A DNA stretch of 64,000 nucleotides. Source: Favolaschia claudopus. Lineage: Eukaryota; Basidiomycota; Agaricomycetes; Agaricales; Mycenaceae. The DNA is taken from assembly GCA_037176885.1 (NCBI GenBank), contig JAWWNJ010000013.1, positions 2,480,001 through 2,544,000 on the forward strand. Direction: 5' to 3'. A program made the position numbers and the translations under genes. The notes below the pieces were generated by a model. That model was not told where the DNA came from. It was given only the letters and a program-made list of their open reading frames with translations, and searched no databases. Numbering within the stretch: the stretch's first letter is position 1; every line of letters starts with the position of its first letter. This document shows, piece after piece, positions 43,540 through 57,985 of this stretch.

Positions 43540-45505
43540 ATGCCCGGAGGAGCTGTTGTGTTCGGAACGACCGACACGTCCCGGATTGAGGCGCCGGTGA
43601 CGCTCAAGACCTACTTCATGTGTGTCTTCGCCGCCTTCGGTGGTATCTTCTTCGGATACGATACGGGTTGGATGGGTGGTGTGCTCGGCATGCCCTATTT
43701 CATCCAGATCTACACTCACAAGCCCTACCCCGACGACCCTCGCGCTGCTCACATTCCCTCCGACTTCGCCCTCCCTGCATGGGAGAAGTCGTTGATGACC
43801 TCTATCCTCTCAGCTGGTACTTTCTTCGGTGCTCTCATTGCTGTATGTCGTTTCTCCCCTCTGCCTATATCTTCTTCTGACAGTTCCTGGCAGGGTGATA
43901 TCGCGGACATGGTTGGCCGTCGTCCCACGATCATCATGGGCTGCGTCGTCTTCTGCCTTGGTTGCATTCTCGAAATCGCCCCTGAGGATGTTCTCGCTGT
44001 CTTCGTTATTGGTCGTCTCGTCGCTGGTGCTGGTGTCGGTTTCATCTCCGCCATCATCATCTTGTACATGTCCGAGATTGCACCTAAGAAGGTGCGTGCT
44101 TGTGATTTTCGTCTAACCTATTCGCATATCGACATGACCCGCAGGTTCGCGGCGCCCTCGTCTCCGGCTACCAATTCTGCATCACCATTGGTATCCTCGT
44201 CGCTAACTGTGTCGTGTACGCCACGCAAGACAGACTCGACACCGGCTCCTACCGCATTCCCATCGGTGTCCAGTTCTCGTGGGCTATCATTCTCGGTACC
44301 GGTCTTCTCTTCCTTCCCGAGTCTCCCCGTTTCTGGGCCAACAAGGGCGATATCGAGAAGGCCACCGTCGCTCTCGCTCGCGTTCGTGATCAGCCCCGTG
44401 ATTCCGACTACGTTCAGGATGAGCTGGCCGAAATCATCGCCAACTTGGAGTTCGAGAAGGCCAACACTCCCCAGCTCAGCTACGTCGGCAGTTGGCTCGC
44501 GTGCTTCAAGGGCTCTCTCTTCGATGGCTCTTCCAACATTCGCCGAACCCTTGTCGGAACTGGTTCGTTTTCTTTTCGCCATGCTCTGACTGCCTTTCTA
44601 ACCCTTGCCTCAGGTCTCCAGTGTGCCCAACAGTTCACCGGTATCAACTTCATCTTCTACTGTACGTTTTTACGCCCCCGTTACAATTTTCACTCGCTCA
44701 CGCCTCAATCGTAGTCGGCACTTCATTCTTCCAGACCCTCGGCACGATCAGCAACCCCTTCCTTATCGCGCTCATTACTACCCTCGTCAACGTCGTATCG
44801 ACGCCGATTTCCTTCTACATCATCGAGCGTTTCGGTCGTCGCCGCATTCTGCTCATCGGTGGTTCGCTCATGGTCGTCTGCCAATTCATCGTCGCCATCG
44901 TTGGCACCGCCGCTCCCCACGCACAGACTCCCGGTGGCAACCCTTCCGCTGTCAAGGTCGAGATTGCTTTCATTTGCATGAACATCGCTTCGTTCGCCAC
45001 CACTTGGGGTCCCGCCGCCTGGGTCGTCGTCGGCGAGATGTTCCCGCTGCCCATTCGCTCCCGAGGTGTTGGCATGTCGACCGCATCTAACTGGTTCGTC
45101 TGTTTCAACTTTCGTGATTTCTTTCCCCATGCTCATCATACTTCCCAGGTTCTGGAACTGCATCATCGGCGTTATCACGCCGTATTTCGTTTCGACTGAC
45201 GAGCTCGACCTTGGTCCCAAGGTGTTCTTCATCTGGGGTTCGACTGCCGCCCTCTCCGTTACCTTCGCATACTTTTTCGTGTCGGAGACCAAGGGTCTTT
45301 CACTCGAGCAGGTATGCTCTTCTATCTCCCTGTTCTCTCAACTGGATGCTGATGACTCGATGCGGTGCAGGTCGACCAAATGCTCCGTGAAACCACTCCT
45401 CGCACGTCGTCGACCTGGAGGCCACATACCACCTGGGCTGCTGAGAGTGGCAAAGTTGAGAAGGTTGTTGAGGATAAGGCCAGCGGTGACGGTGCAGAGG
45501 TGTAA
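43540..45505 (+). CDS. MFS sugar porter (hexose transporter-like)
   Basis: About seven exons giving roughly 535 residues. Twelve membrane helices are expected and the sugar-porter signatures are in order: FFGYDTGWMGGV (helix 1), DMVGRRPTI (loop 2-3), GRLVAGAGVGFISA, PESPRFWANKG (loop 6), QQFTGINFIFYFGTSFF (helix 7), FGRRRILLIGG (loop 8-9), GPAAWVVVGEMFPLPIRSRG (loop 10) and FVSETKGLSLEQ (C-terminal). The QQFTGIN motif is typical of fungal hexose carriers in the plasma membrane. The join between exons 1 and 2 removes a 50 nt intron at the end of ALIA. The tail after the last intron is hydrophilic. A link to the neighbouring P450 is only positional. Confidence 0.92.
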
Positions 45506-45796
45506 TAATTTAATTTTAATACCCCAAAAGTTTTGAGTACAATCCAATATTTCTATCGTTCTCTGTCCATCGACTAAGGGTCTTCCTCGTGTGGACTCAG
45601 CGATATGAAGAAAAGCAACTGATCTCTTACTGGTTGCGTATATTCGTAAATCTATAAGGCACGTTAAATCTTCAAATTCAATAGCGACGTGGTTAGATTC
45701 TATCTTCTGCTGTCATGATTGTTTCCATGTGCGCAGCACTGCGGGGAACGAAATTGACGGCGAAGGGCTTCGGTCGGCTGCAGGGAGCGAAAACAC

Positions 45797-47897
45797 TTAG
45801 TCGCTTTTAAATTTGAACATAAACTCTGCTACGCACGAAGTGAGTCCGGAAGTGCAGTCCTCAGGGTCAATTTTCATCGGCTTCCCCGAGGAATCTTTGC
45901 TAGGTTCAATGTTGAATGCCCAAAGCATCCGGACAACGGCGATCCATGTGCTTTTGGCAGCCAGGTGGTGGCCCGGGCATTTACGCCTGAATCTGAGTTA
46001 GATCACGGGAGAAAGAGGAATTCCTTGGTTCGAACCGTCCAAAACCTAGCCCAAGTAAGACCCAATTTCGAGCCGAAAAAAAATGGACAAACATACCGAA
46101 GCCATAATGACCTTCTCCGATCAAGGTAGCAGAATCCTCCGAGCTGGGGTTCTGAACGAGGAATCTTTCCGGGTTGAAAGTGTAAGAGTCCGGGAATTCG
46201 TCCTCGTTATGGTGCTATGAAGATTGAGCTCTTGAAGGGACATTCAAACTTTCAGCGCTGACCATATTCCAGATGGATGAAATGACCATCGTTCCTTTGC
46301 GAATCTGAACGTCCACGGTAAGTAATAGTGCAGCCGCGAAACTGGTTGAGCTTGCCTTATATCCTTTGTATTCGTCATCGGCGTCTGTATAATGGGGAAG
46401 GGAAAGAGGTGCCGCCGGTGCCCATCTAAAACCACTTGATTTATATTCAACTTAACTCCAGGCGTAATGACTACGCACCGTAAAAGCTCCTTAATCAACG
46501 CTGCACAGTACAGCATGTCTTGCATGCCGGCGAACGTGGGGAGGGTATGAGAATCAAAGATAGAATCGATCTCCTTTTGCGCTTCACGCATAGTTTCGGG
46601 ATAGAGGGCCATCGCCATGACAAACCACAATAACGTCAAGGAGCTGGTATCTGTTCCTGCTATGAAGGCTGAACCAGCAACTACGAGGCGAGTCAGCAAA
46701 AGAAACCCCCGCTGACTGAGAATTACTCACTGTAATACCTGTGGGACGAATCGGTAAATGTAAATTACGGATGTTGAGAGTCACGTACAGTTCTTCATCT
46801 GGGATTCCGAGCCTCTTCTGCTGGTCCCATAGTCGAGCAGTAAAACATTCGAGACCGGGATCCTTCTCCATTCGAGTCTTGACATTCAAAGATAAGCGGC
46901 TGTATAGCTGAGAGAAGATTGAGCATTCAGAATTGAACAGAGCAAGGTTGGTTACCTCTATTTCGCGCTCGTGCTTCCTCTTTGCTTCTTTCCTCCAGCT
47001 GACCGAACCAAATAAGTCGTCGGTTCAAAATTTAAAACATGATATGACGGGAAACTCACGGTGAAAGGAAATCGGGTAGTATATCCAAAATCGGGAAGGT
47101 ATCACACAAATGTGCGCCTGGTGTGATGTCCGAAACGAAACCTGTGAAGATGTCGATGGCCGTGGCAAGATCCTTTCCATCGTCCTTCATCGACTCTCCA
47201 AAGGCGAGCTTGAAAATCAGAGAGGCGGGGAAGCGCTGAACGTGAAGGTAGTAGTCAGATGGCGCTCGAACGAGATCGCCGAGGAGGTGTAGTGACTGCG
47301 TATATTGCAGAGTCTCATAACCTCCGATCGCTAGAGAAAACCAAGTCAGCACACGGAGGACATAACAATGTAAACTTTCCTTTCGGTTGGAGCATCTGAT
47401 GGAATGCCGCCCTCTGCCGCTTCAAAACATCGTTGTATGGCAAAAGGGAGAGACGGAGGTTATTTGATTGATACTTTCCCGCGTAAATGAGCGGGCGTCG
47501 CGAGGAATATATGCGAGCGCGACGGGCGAGCTGCATATAAATTGAGCTGCGACTCGGAGTCGATATGGATGGTTTGAATTAATACGTACCAGTTCTTCGG
47601 CGTCTGCGGGATCGCTCAAAATGACCATGTCGTCTCCAGCAAGAGTGACCTTGACCATAGATCCTAGAAAAGGGTCAACATATTTGACGACGCAAGCACT
47701 TTCTGTCGACGCGTACCATAGCGATGCCAGAGAGTTTCAAAGTACTTCCACGGTTTGATTGTCGCAACTTGAAAAGTGTGCCCGACGAATAAATGCGGCG
47801 TAGGACCTGGGATTTCACGAGACTTAAAGCGTGCAGCAATCAAGTAAACAAGAGAGAGGGACAGGAGAGCGATGGCCACGCTGTAGGAACCCTCCAT
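45797..47897 (-). CDS. Cytochrome P450, possibly frameshifted at the heme loop
   Basis: Starts with a membrane anchor (SYSVAIALLSLSLVYLIAA) and a IPGPTPHLFVG hinge. It continues through SSRRPLIYAGKY, the I-helix AGSAFIAGTDTSSL, KELLR (the ExxR motif), PERFLVQ and KCPG at the heme Cys. An 8-nt microexon (46731-46738) and one GC-AG intron are needed before PHYTD..YK/IRKG. The problem is the heme loop. The exon ending HYGFG closes in phase 1, the only good acceptor follows CTAACTCAG, and the next exon then reads out of frame, so FGxGRRKCPG cannot be made by ordinary splicing. Basidiomycete microsomal P450 of the monooxygenase type. The substrate is unknown; divergence from the halogenase suggests a shared pathway. 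Confidence 0.8.
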
Positions 47898-49324
47898 GGC
47901 TCTGCAGAAGATGTCGGCGAACTGTCGAAAATAGTGGCGCTTCAATATATCCAGTAATAACGGATGAAGATGCGATTTAAGTACCAATCCCTGAGGGCTG
48001 TGGAGTAGTCAGCGCATGAAGTAATAATTCTCCCATCCGTAAGCCGTTCTTTGTAGCTTGTGAGGAAACGGATGTAGTTGCATATCCACCCGCCCTCCGA
48101 GGAGGATTTGTTGGGAGCCCGCGAACCAGGATTTGCGGCGCTATTGTAAGACTTACCCGCAACAAGCACATCGCGTGTTCAACAATCTCCGGAAAGTGGT
48201 ACTTATCAATGAGAATGTGGCGTTTTCAACAACTGAATAGGGTGAGCGGAGCCTGTGGAGGCGGTGAATATGGGAAGTTACATGCGCTGAATGGCAGGTG
48301 CGTTCAAATTTGAATGACGACAGCACCCGAAACTTGTCGACGGAAAGCGGATATCGCCCGGTCGGTGGGAGGAGGATAATGTTTAGAGAAGGCGCCAAGT
48401 CATAGATAGAAGGCTCAGTGCTGATGAGAATGCGCTAAATATGATCCAGTCAGCTTCCGCGAGTCGAGCTGTTCCTGAAATGAGTTCAAACAGACCTGCA
48501 ATTTTGGTTGTTCTGGGTCGCAACGACGCACGGAGGAAGATTGCGAATAATATGCGTCCTGCGCGACGGTGACTTGAGGCCAAGGCATACTCGATAAGGC
48601 CCTGGCTCACGGTTCACTTTCGTGCTGAGTTGGGGATCAAACAATCGGGACTGAAGCGCGTTATAGAAGAAAAAAAGAGTTACGGACTTGATGTGTCAAA
48701 AGCGGAGAATTCTCACGAGAACGTTATCCCGCAGATCCCAAAATACATGATTTCGTTGATAGTGAACAATGAGCTGAGAACCTGCGATGATGTGGCCACG
48801 ACTGAAAAGATATTGATTGGCATCGAATATCCACATCCCGCGTCCGATTGAGACCGCCGCTCCGTCGCTGTTAGTCCGTGGATGCTCCACACAGCAAGTA
48901 GTCGAGGAAAAAGGGCTACTAGTATTGGTTGGCAGTCGAGGCGGAATTCGGGATGGTCGGTGAATGCGGATCCCCATCAATCGTGTTCTGTGTTGCGAGG
49001 TGCCGTTCAACGCGGAGAAGAAAGAAAGAATACAACGAGTGCAGCATCTTGCACCTCACGACTGATGTGGTATACGCCTACACTTGCCACGCACTCTGCG
49101 ACTCGGCCAAATGGCTTGAATGATACACGATTTTGAAAGGAGAGCCACACGCAAACTAAACAACACATTGAGTTGGATAAGCATCGTATTCTGACTTGAA
49201 CAGGAACTTATCTTTGGCCACGGGGCGCGATGTGGGTCGATGCTTTGATATCGGAGCGCAGGGTGGAAGGCGTTGCCGTGAGTAGTTGCATTCCATAGTA
49301 GGGGAGCGTACCTACAGAGTAGTC
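47898..49324. other. Divergent region between P450 and halogenase
   Basis: About 1.4 kb holding the promoters of both genes. Short frames on both strands have no resemblance to known proteins, and I see no repeat. Confidence 0.4.
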
Positions 49325-49334
49325 GATATAAAAT
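49325..49334 (+). promoter_or_regulatory. TATA-like box of the halogenase
   Basis: GATATAAAAT lies about 67 bases before the ATG at 49401. Confidence 0.45.
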
Positions 49335-49400
49335 TCGGACTCGAAACGAGGTAGAGAGCATTGCACAATTTCGCACCTCGAATAACTTCCCTCAAGCCAA

Positions 49401-51482
<2,082 letters not shown>

Positions 51483-52640
51483 ATAGAATGGAATAGAATA
51501 GACGCTGCCTGTAATTTAGGAAAAATTAGATTCACGATTGCAAGTGAATGTGTGGGTCGTACTGGGCAACGCAAGATAGAGCAAATGTCGGCTTCCGTAG
51601 CCCTGAGCCACCGATCTTTTGGGCAGCTGGACAGAAGAAACGATAGCGTCTTGGAAAGAGATACAGCTAAGCTGAGATTCCGGAACCTCAAGTGTAGCCT
51701 GAGGAATACCTAGATTAGAACGGTTTCCGGGCATCCCGAGTCCATGAGTCTATCTTATTGATTGCTGAACCACAGGTCGGGAAGATGTGAACGCAAATGT
51801 GCAGTGGGTAGCGAGATCTCAGATGAGTGACGAAGGCAAGAGGGAAAGATGTGACGACATCGTGACCTGGCACCCTGTGCCGGCCTGATCCGGAGCGAGT
51901 TAGCAGAGGTTTGAACAAGTTTCAAACAAGGTTTGCAACGATTAGAGACAAAGGTAGCCCATCGAATAATCCAGCAGGGAGAAAATAAGAGGATGCACTC
52001 AATTTGTCTCGGGAGCCCCGGAATGTAAACTGCATTGGATGATACTTAAATGTGCACGATGTCATCGCGGCGTATTATTTCGTGGGGACTTCAAGTTGGT
52101 ACTGCTCGCCTGGGCGGGGTGTTCGTTTTCACCAATCCAAATTGCAGTCCTGTGAAGGATAAACAGCCGAACTTCAGTTGAAAGGAAAGTGTGGCGTGCG
52201 GTTGGCCATCTGAGTGAAATTCGTTATTGAGGGACGATTCTCGTGAGCATTGCCCAAACTATTTGGCGGCTGGCTATCTGTCAAGGGTCACCGGAGAACG
52301 AGAGAACTCACACGTATCTACCCAGACTTGAATGCTCTTCGTAGTGGGATCCTCCAGAAAATTTCCCTATTTGGCCGCAGGAGGTGAATATCGGTGATCG
52401 CCGATGACGTGTACACGTGTGTTGCACGTGTGAACTTTTCTCTTTCTGCTTCCATCATCGTCGTCCCCGTCCCCGGCTTGAGGATACCTGCGCCGCCTCT
52501 GCCGCCGCCCTCTTTGACCTACAAAACCATCTACAACCCACCGTTCTCCAGTCGTGGTAATTGCGGTCATCCAGCCGTGGTACTAGTGATTCCCAAGCCC
52601 ATTTATACAAGGGCGTAATTAACATTCCGCTCAGTGTTCC
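51483..52640. other. Gene-free stretch after the halogenase
   Basis: No convincing gene or repeat. The inner end of the right duplication arm begins after it. Confidence 0.4.
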
Positions 52641-52985
52641 TCTCGAAGACCTGGCCCATCTTGGTGCGGCACGCTATCTTGATTAACGGGGATAAGCGCA
52701 GCTGCGCTTGGATCATCCACCGCCTCACTTGCAACATTTCGGAACCGGAAGCGGCAGGCAGGCACTGGCAGGCGCGCATGCTGGGGCTACTATGTAAGGA
52801 AGCTGGTTTGTATATGGCTGAAACTTTGCCGGGCAGATCTCGAAAATCCCCTGCGCGTCTCCGCCTCGTTGCTCTCGTTTTGATCCTTCCATCTCCGACC
52901 GGCCGTCGTGAAAGAATTTCACCGAGAAATATAGCTCCGTCTTCAGCAGCTAACCTGCAGTAGGTATTCATATGGGACTTCTCGA
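52640..52985 (+). repeat. Inner end of the right duplication arm
   Basis: Matches 29080-29420 in reverse. Shared strings include CGGCAGGCAGG, GCTGGGGCTA, CGGGCAGATCTCGAAAATC and AGAATTTCACCGAGA. Frames are not conserved between the two, so it is not coding in any shared frame. Confidence 0.75.
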
Positions 52986-53057
52986 GGATCCATGAAACAT
53001 ACGAGGCTCGACGAGGCTCGACGTCTGACTTTATGACTCGGTTCCCTCGGATCATGC

Positions 53058-53084
53058 GGTAGGTAGGTAGGTAGGTAGGTAGGT
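53058..53084 (+). repeat. (GGTA)n microsatellite
   Basis: More than six perfect GGTA units. Confidence 0.9.
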
Positions 53085-53762
53085 TACACGGCACGGTCCC
53101 GCTCAGGAACGCCGGGCCCAGGGAGTAACTGACAATACAGAGGCACTACTGTACTGTTCGGTCCCTGGACTTCTCAAAACCCCCGCAGCCGAGCTCACGA
53201 TCACACCCGCCGATGCATCGCTGTAGAACTGAAGGAAATTAAGAGAAGCAGAAACACGGAAGAATTGGTACCTCAACAAGTAAGCAGTTCGAGGACTCAA
53301 CAAAGAGAGGCTCAACACCTTTGAAAATATAATAATACTGAGGCTCTAGTCGCATGTTGGACTTGGATTCCTATGATGGAATCCCTTCAGTGGCCAGCAG
53401 GTTGTATTTCAAAGGTGCGAGTTGTCGCCTGTGAGGAGTTCAAGAATTGTTCACTAGAAAAGTCAACGTTTCGGAACTCTCCAAAACAAAGTGATCCCAG
53501 TCTCGAGTCACTGCACTGGTAGTTTGCATGGTGTTAATGCAAAGATTCGTACCGTGGGCCACGAGCGACTCCTGTTAATCTCATCGCGGAGATCACACCG
53601 TCTAGCGTGTCGTCGACTTTTGAAGAACCTACTTCCAAAAGCCGTCCACCATCCGCCATCTCGCTAGGAACACTGGGAAGTTCACACTTAATTGCATTAC
53701 ATTCTACTTCTGCATCTCCCGCGATGACCAAGTACAGTAGACAAATGGCGCCTCTAACGCCT

Positions 53763-54070
53763 TCAAATCCCGCTCCCGGTCGGCTCAGCGATGGTCGTGG
53801 TAGGGCTTTGACTAGGAAGAATTCAGAAGAGAGTAACGAGGATGCTAGAAAGACTCCGTACGTCCATACAAACGTCGTGGTCTTGGTGACAATGAAGGGT
53901 GAGACATCGGTCAAAACCTTGTACGCGCGGACGGCCGTGAAGACGTGGCCCAGTTCAGCGGGAGCCTGAGTAGGATTAACTTCGAGCGCTGTATCCGACT
54001 CGTGAGTCCTGCTTACCGCTTTGACAGAAATTGCAAGAGCAAGGAGGGAGAGGAAGACTTTGAGCAACAT
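53763..54070 (-). CDS. Small secreted peptide, 68 aa (right-arm copy)
   Basis: Three exons with the same layout as the copy at 28524. The signal peptide is MLLKVFLSLLALAISVKA, then the mature chain starts APAELGHVFTAV and ends QSPTTTIAEPTGSGI. Six of 50 mature residues differ from the left copy, mostly conservative (Y/F, V/A). Both introns keep position but differ in sequence. If the introns were kept, the frame would run much further, and the shared QSPTTTIAEPTGSGI end would be lost. That end is the strongest evidence for the splice model. It shares a 308 bp promoter with the laccase at 54379. Confidence 0.75.
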
Positions 54071-54378
54071 AGTTTCGGTGGTAGGTTTCTAGACAGTACC
54101 CACCTTCGTCTCACTTTATAGCTGCTCATCCGCCGGTCCATCCCATCCCATCCAGTTCTAGAGCTGTAAGTATATCCTCTTGGGCTTACAGTTCCGATTA
54201 CCCGCCTCGTCGACGGGGAATTTATTCCAGAGTCAGTTCCGTTCTAATTTGGTTTGATGCTAATGTTGAGATGTTGTAAAGAAGACAGCTGCGCTCGGAT
54301 CCGTTTCCGGCTTTCGGAAGGCTATAAAGCCTCGCCTCACTGCTTGACGCTCAAACTCAAACCAACCAGGCTTTTCAG
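54071..54378. promoter_or_regulatory. Bidirectional laccase/peptide promoter (right arm)
   Basis: 308 bp with TATA-like boxes at both ends: CTTTATAGC near 54113 (for the peptide) and GGCTATAAAGCC near 54321 (for the laccase). GTTCCGATTACCCGCCT, AGTTCCGTTCTAATTTGG and TTTCGGAAGGC match the left promoter in the same order. Confidence 0.7.
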
Positions 54379-57222
54379 ATGCTTTACTCTCTCTTCTCAC
54401 TCTCTCTTTTCTCACTTTCGTTTGCGGCTATTGGGCCTACGGCGGACTTGACTCTGACCAACGTAGACGTTGCGCCCGATGGATTTTCGCGCTCGTGAGG
54501 GTCTATTCAGACCTTTCCTAATACCACTTCTGATAAGATAATATTGTGTGCAGAGCTGTTACTGCGAATGGAATCGTCCCTGGGCCCGTTATCACCGGCA
54601 ACAAGGTACGATTCGGTAAGGATTTGGAATGTAGCTCACCATCGTATTCCAGGGCGACGAATTCAACATCAATGTGATCAACTCGTTGACAGATAATACC
54701 ATGCTTCTCAGCAGTTCCATCGTATGCATTCTAAACTTTTCTTCGCGACTCTCGGCTGACTTTGGTAGCATTGGCATGGCCTGTTTCAACAAAACTCCAG
54801 TTGGGCCGACGGGTGAGCGATCTTCTTCAATTTATTTTGGAACAGCGGCGATGTTCATTTTTTTTTTTCGCTTAGTGCCTCCTTTGTGACCCAATGCCCA
54901 ATCGCAGCCAATGATTCGTTTTTATATACGTCGGTGAATTGAATCGGATGCCCATTCCGTTCAATGACAGTCCCTTCTTTATCTCAGATTTTCCTCGGCC
55001 GACCAGGCTGGAACGTATTGGTATCACAGTCACCTTTGTGCGTTGTTTACTTTCACTTTTCGTCGATTCCAATGACTCAAATTCGCTACTCATCAGCGAC
55101 TCAATACTGTATGTCCCCTGTCCTCTCTTCGCTGGCTTCAGTTTACTTAGTATTGTATTGCAGGCGATGGATTGCGCGGTGTAATGGTCATTTACGATCC
55201 AGCAGATCCTAATCTCAGCCTTTATGGTAAATCGCTTCACTTAGCTAATAGTCTCGCGCGTTAACGACCCCCCATAGATGTGGATGACGGTATGGCGCTC
55301 TTACCTCGCTCAAAATTATTTCATTCGTTGACGGAATCCGATTCAGAGACAACTGTCATTACTTTGGCCGATTGGTATGCTTAATTCGTCCGCTCTTTAG
55401 TTCCTGCTATTGATATTAGATTCCTCTAATGCAGGTATCACGATCCGGCGCACGATCTCGGCGCCATACCGACTCTCATTTCGACTCTGATCAGCGGATT
55501 AGGTGTGTTTGTTTGAATGCTAGGGTTATCGTTATGATATGACTTATCTCGACAAGGGCGATATGCCGGAGGGGTATGTTCTCTTTGCTTATTACTGTAT
55601 TTGAATCGCAGGCTCAAGCTCTTCAGCCCACCTCTCAACTCGCAGTTATCACAGTTACCTCGGGTACTCGCTATCGATTCCGTCTTGTCTCCCTCTCGTG
55701 CGGTGCGCATCGGATTCTCAATGCATTCGAAGATCATTGACGACCTGCATGGCAGATCCCAATTTTATCTTCACGATCGATGGTCACAATTTCACCGTCA
55801 TCGAGGTTGACGGCATCAATGTCCAACCTCTCGTTGTCGATTCCATTCAGATCTGTGCGTTCATTTCTTATTATTTCCGCATTCCCCTTTGATTGACTTG
55901 AAAAAATTCTCTCTAGACGCGGGCCAGCGCTATTCGTTCGTTCTCACCGCGGACCAAACCCCTGGTAACTACTGGATTCGCACCGTAGCTAATGGCGGCA
56001 CAGCGGGCTTCGACAATGGTATCAATTCTGCGATTTTGAGATACTCGGGGCAAGACGATGTCGATCCAACCACCAATCAAACGACGTCTGTGATTCCGCT
56101 CGTTGAGACGGATTTGCATCCCCTCACGGCGACTCCTGTACCCGGGACGCTTGAGGTCGGCGGAGCGGACGTTTCGCTCAATCTCGCGATCACGTTGGAT
56201 CCTAATACGGTTACGTTTGAGATTAATGGCGTCGTGCGTATATCGTCTTGATTGCTCGAGGTGAATTGATTTACTTGATTTGATTGTTAGGAATTTATCC
56301 CTCCGACGGCACCGGTTTTGCTGCAGATTCTCAGCGGTGCTAAGACAGCGGCAGAGCTGCTTCCGAGCGGGAGTGTATACTCTTTGCCTGCGAATGCTGT
56401 TGTGGATATTAGCATCCCTGGTGGGACGGCTGGCGCGCCGCATCCGTTTCACTTGCATGGCGTGAGTCAACTTTGATACATGCATTGCGTTTGTTGTGCC
56501 TGAGCGTCATAGCACAATTTCTGGGTCGTTAGAAGTGCCGGAAGCGATAGCTATAACTGGGACGATCCGATTGTTCGTGATGTTGTGAAGTTTGTGGCCA
56601 TTCAATCGTATGCGGAGAATATTCTAATCTTTTTATTTATTCCTGTTTTCAGCACCGGGGGCAGCACAACGTGCGTGGTTCTTTTCTGTTCGCCGAGCAA
56701 CCTTCTCACCTTGCTTAGTGACAATACCACCATCCGATTTGTTACGGACAATGCGGGGCCGTTAGTGGATGGTTTATATTTTCGTCGAGTTTATATTACT
56801 GACTATGGCTGTGACAGTTGGTTTTTGCATTGGTGATTTTTCATTCGCATTGTTGATCTCGATTTTCATCTAACTTCCTTTTCCCTCCAGCCATATTGAC
56901 TTTCATCTGGGTAAGCAATTTTTTTTTTGTTTCGATGCAATACCCATCTCGCTAACTATCCTATCCTCTTCTTTTTTTGGTTTCAGATGTGTGAGTCGCG
57001 CGGCGTTGAAGCAACAGTACCGTTTCATTGATTTCATTACAGCGGAATGGCTATCGTCTTTGCAGAGGACGCTGATACGGTTGGGAACTCGACTCATCCC
57101 AGTCAGTTCACTTTCTTTGCGCCGTGTTGATCCCCTGATTAATTGCGTTTGCTTTAGGCGCATGGGACTCTCTCTGCCCGACCTACGACGCTTTGACTTC
57201 GGATCAGCTTGGTGGGCAATAG
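54379..57222 (+). CDS. Laccase, multicopper oxidase (right-arm copy)
   Basis: Starts [17 protein letters not shown], a signal peptide, and runs through about 24 exons, roughly 520 codons, to a GGQ-stop. Copper motifs are [15 protein letters not shown] (L1), [19 protein letters not shown] (L2), HPFHLHGHNFWVV (L3) and [19 protein letters not shown] (L4). Intron positions match the left copy wherever I checked, including a 4-nt microexon at 56987-56990 and the GTTTGT donor after DVV. Met again occupies the axial position near the type-1 copper. Secreted phenol oxidase. Nucleotide divergence from the left copy is marked in introns and modest in exons, so both seem to be kept by selection. Confidence 0.93.
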
Positions 57223-57383
57223 GGTTTGGGTATACTGAAGTTCAAACCCGACATTGTGGCTTGGATTCTTTGAGGGAGGGACAGCTAATCGCGATAACTT
57301 ATTCGATCTGGTTAATAGTCTGGGAAGAATTTCCATTCGTTGCTCGGTGTTCACGTTTACAAACTCAAAGATACATATGGCTT

Positions 57384-57985
57384 TCACGGGTTCTTCGTCA
57401 TCACCTCCTGGCATAGCGCCGTGTCCATGTATTCCCGAATTCCAATGATCTTGCCGGCGTCTGAGAAGAAGAGAATCCACACGTAGCTAATGATGTTTCG
57501 ATTGAACCCAGGGTCGGCGATGAAGTAGGAATAAGAGACATCTCACTGGTTGTTATATGGGTTGCCGTTGAGTTGGATGCCATTGCCTACGAGCTCGACG
57601 ATCGCTTTGTTGTTTGTGATGATCTGCGATGCGATAAAGTATGAGCGGATGTAATTGTATACTAATTCGCTCCTACATCGATCGATGTGGCAGTCGCCGC
57701 GACGGCCTGGTTCTGAAGGCGACTCCAGAGAGGATTTTTTACTTCGTTGACCCAGCTTTCGAGGTTCTGAGTAAAGAAATCAATGAGTCAATGCTAGATA
57801 TCTGAAAGTAAAGTAAAGAGTAGTATGGGGACGCGTACATAAACTCCTGTGAGGCGGACGGGGTCTTTGGTTTCTGAGCCAATTATCCACTTGACGTTGG
57901 GATCGATGTAGGAGAGATCCCCCTTCTGGAGGGCGTCGAAGAAGGAGTTGATGTAGGCTTTGTCGAGGATAAACTTCGAAGACAT
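57384..57985 (-). CDS. NTF2-like/SnoaL-like small protein (right-arm copy)
   Basis: Four exons, about 134 residues, starting MSSKFILDKAYINSFFDALQ. It has the same domain order as the left copy: IGSETKDPVRLTGVY, NLESWVNEVK, NNKAIVELVGNG, NPYNNHYVWILFFSDAGKI and REYMDTALCQEVM. All three intron positions are kept. It converges on the laccase with 161 bases between stops, as in the left arm (145). Likely cytosolic, since no signal peptide is seen. Substrate unknown. Confidence 0.8.

Noticed and set aside
53534..54070. 178-residue uninterrupted reading of the right-arm peptide gene
   Set aside because: It depends on reading through two introns; the left copy then fails to match, whereas splicing gives near-identical proteins in both arms.
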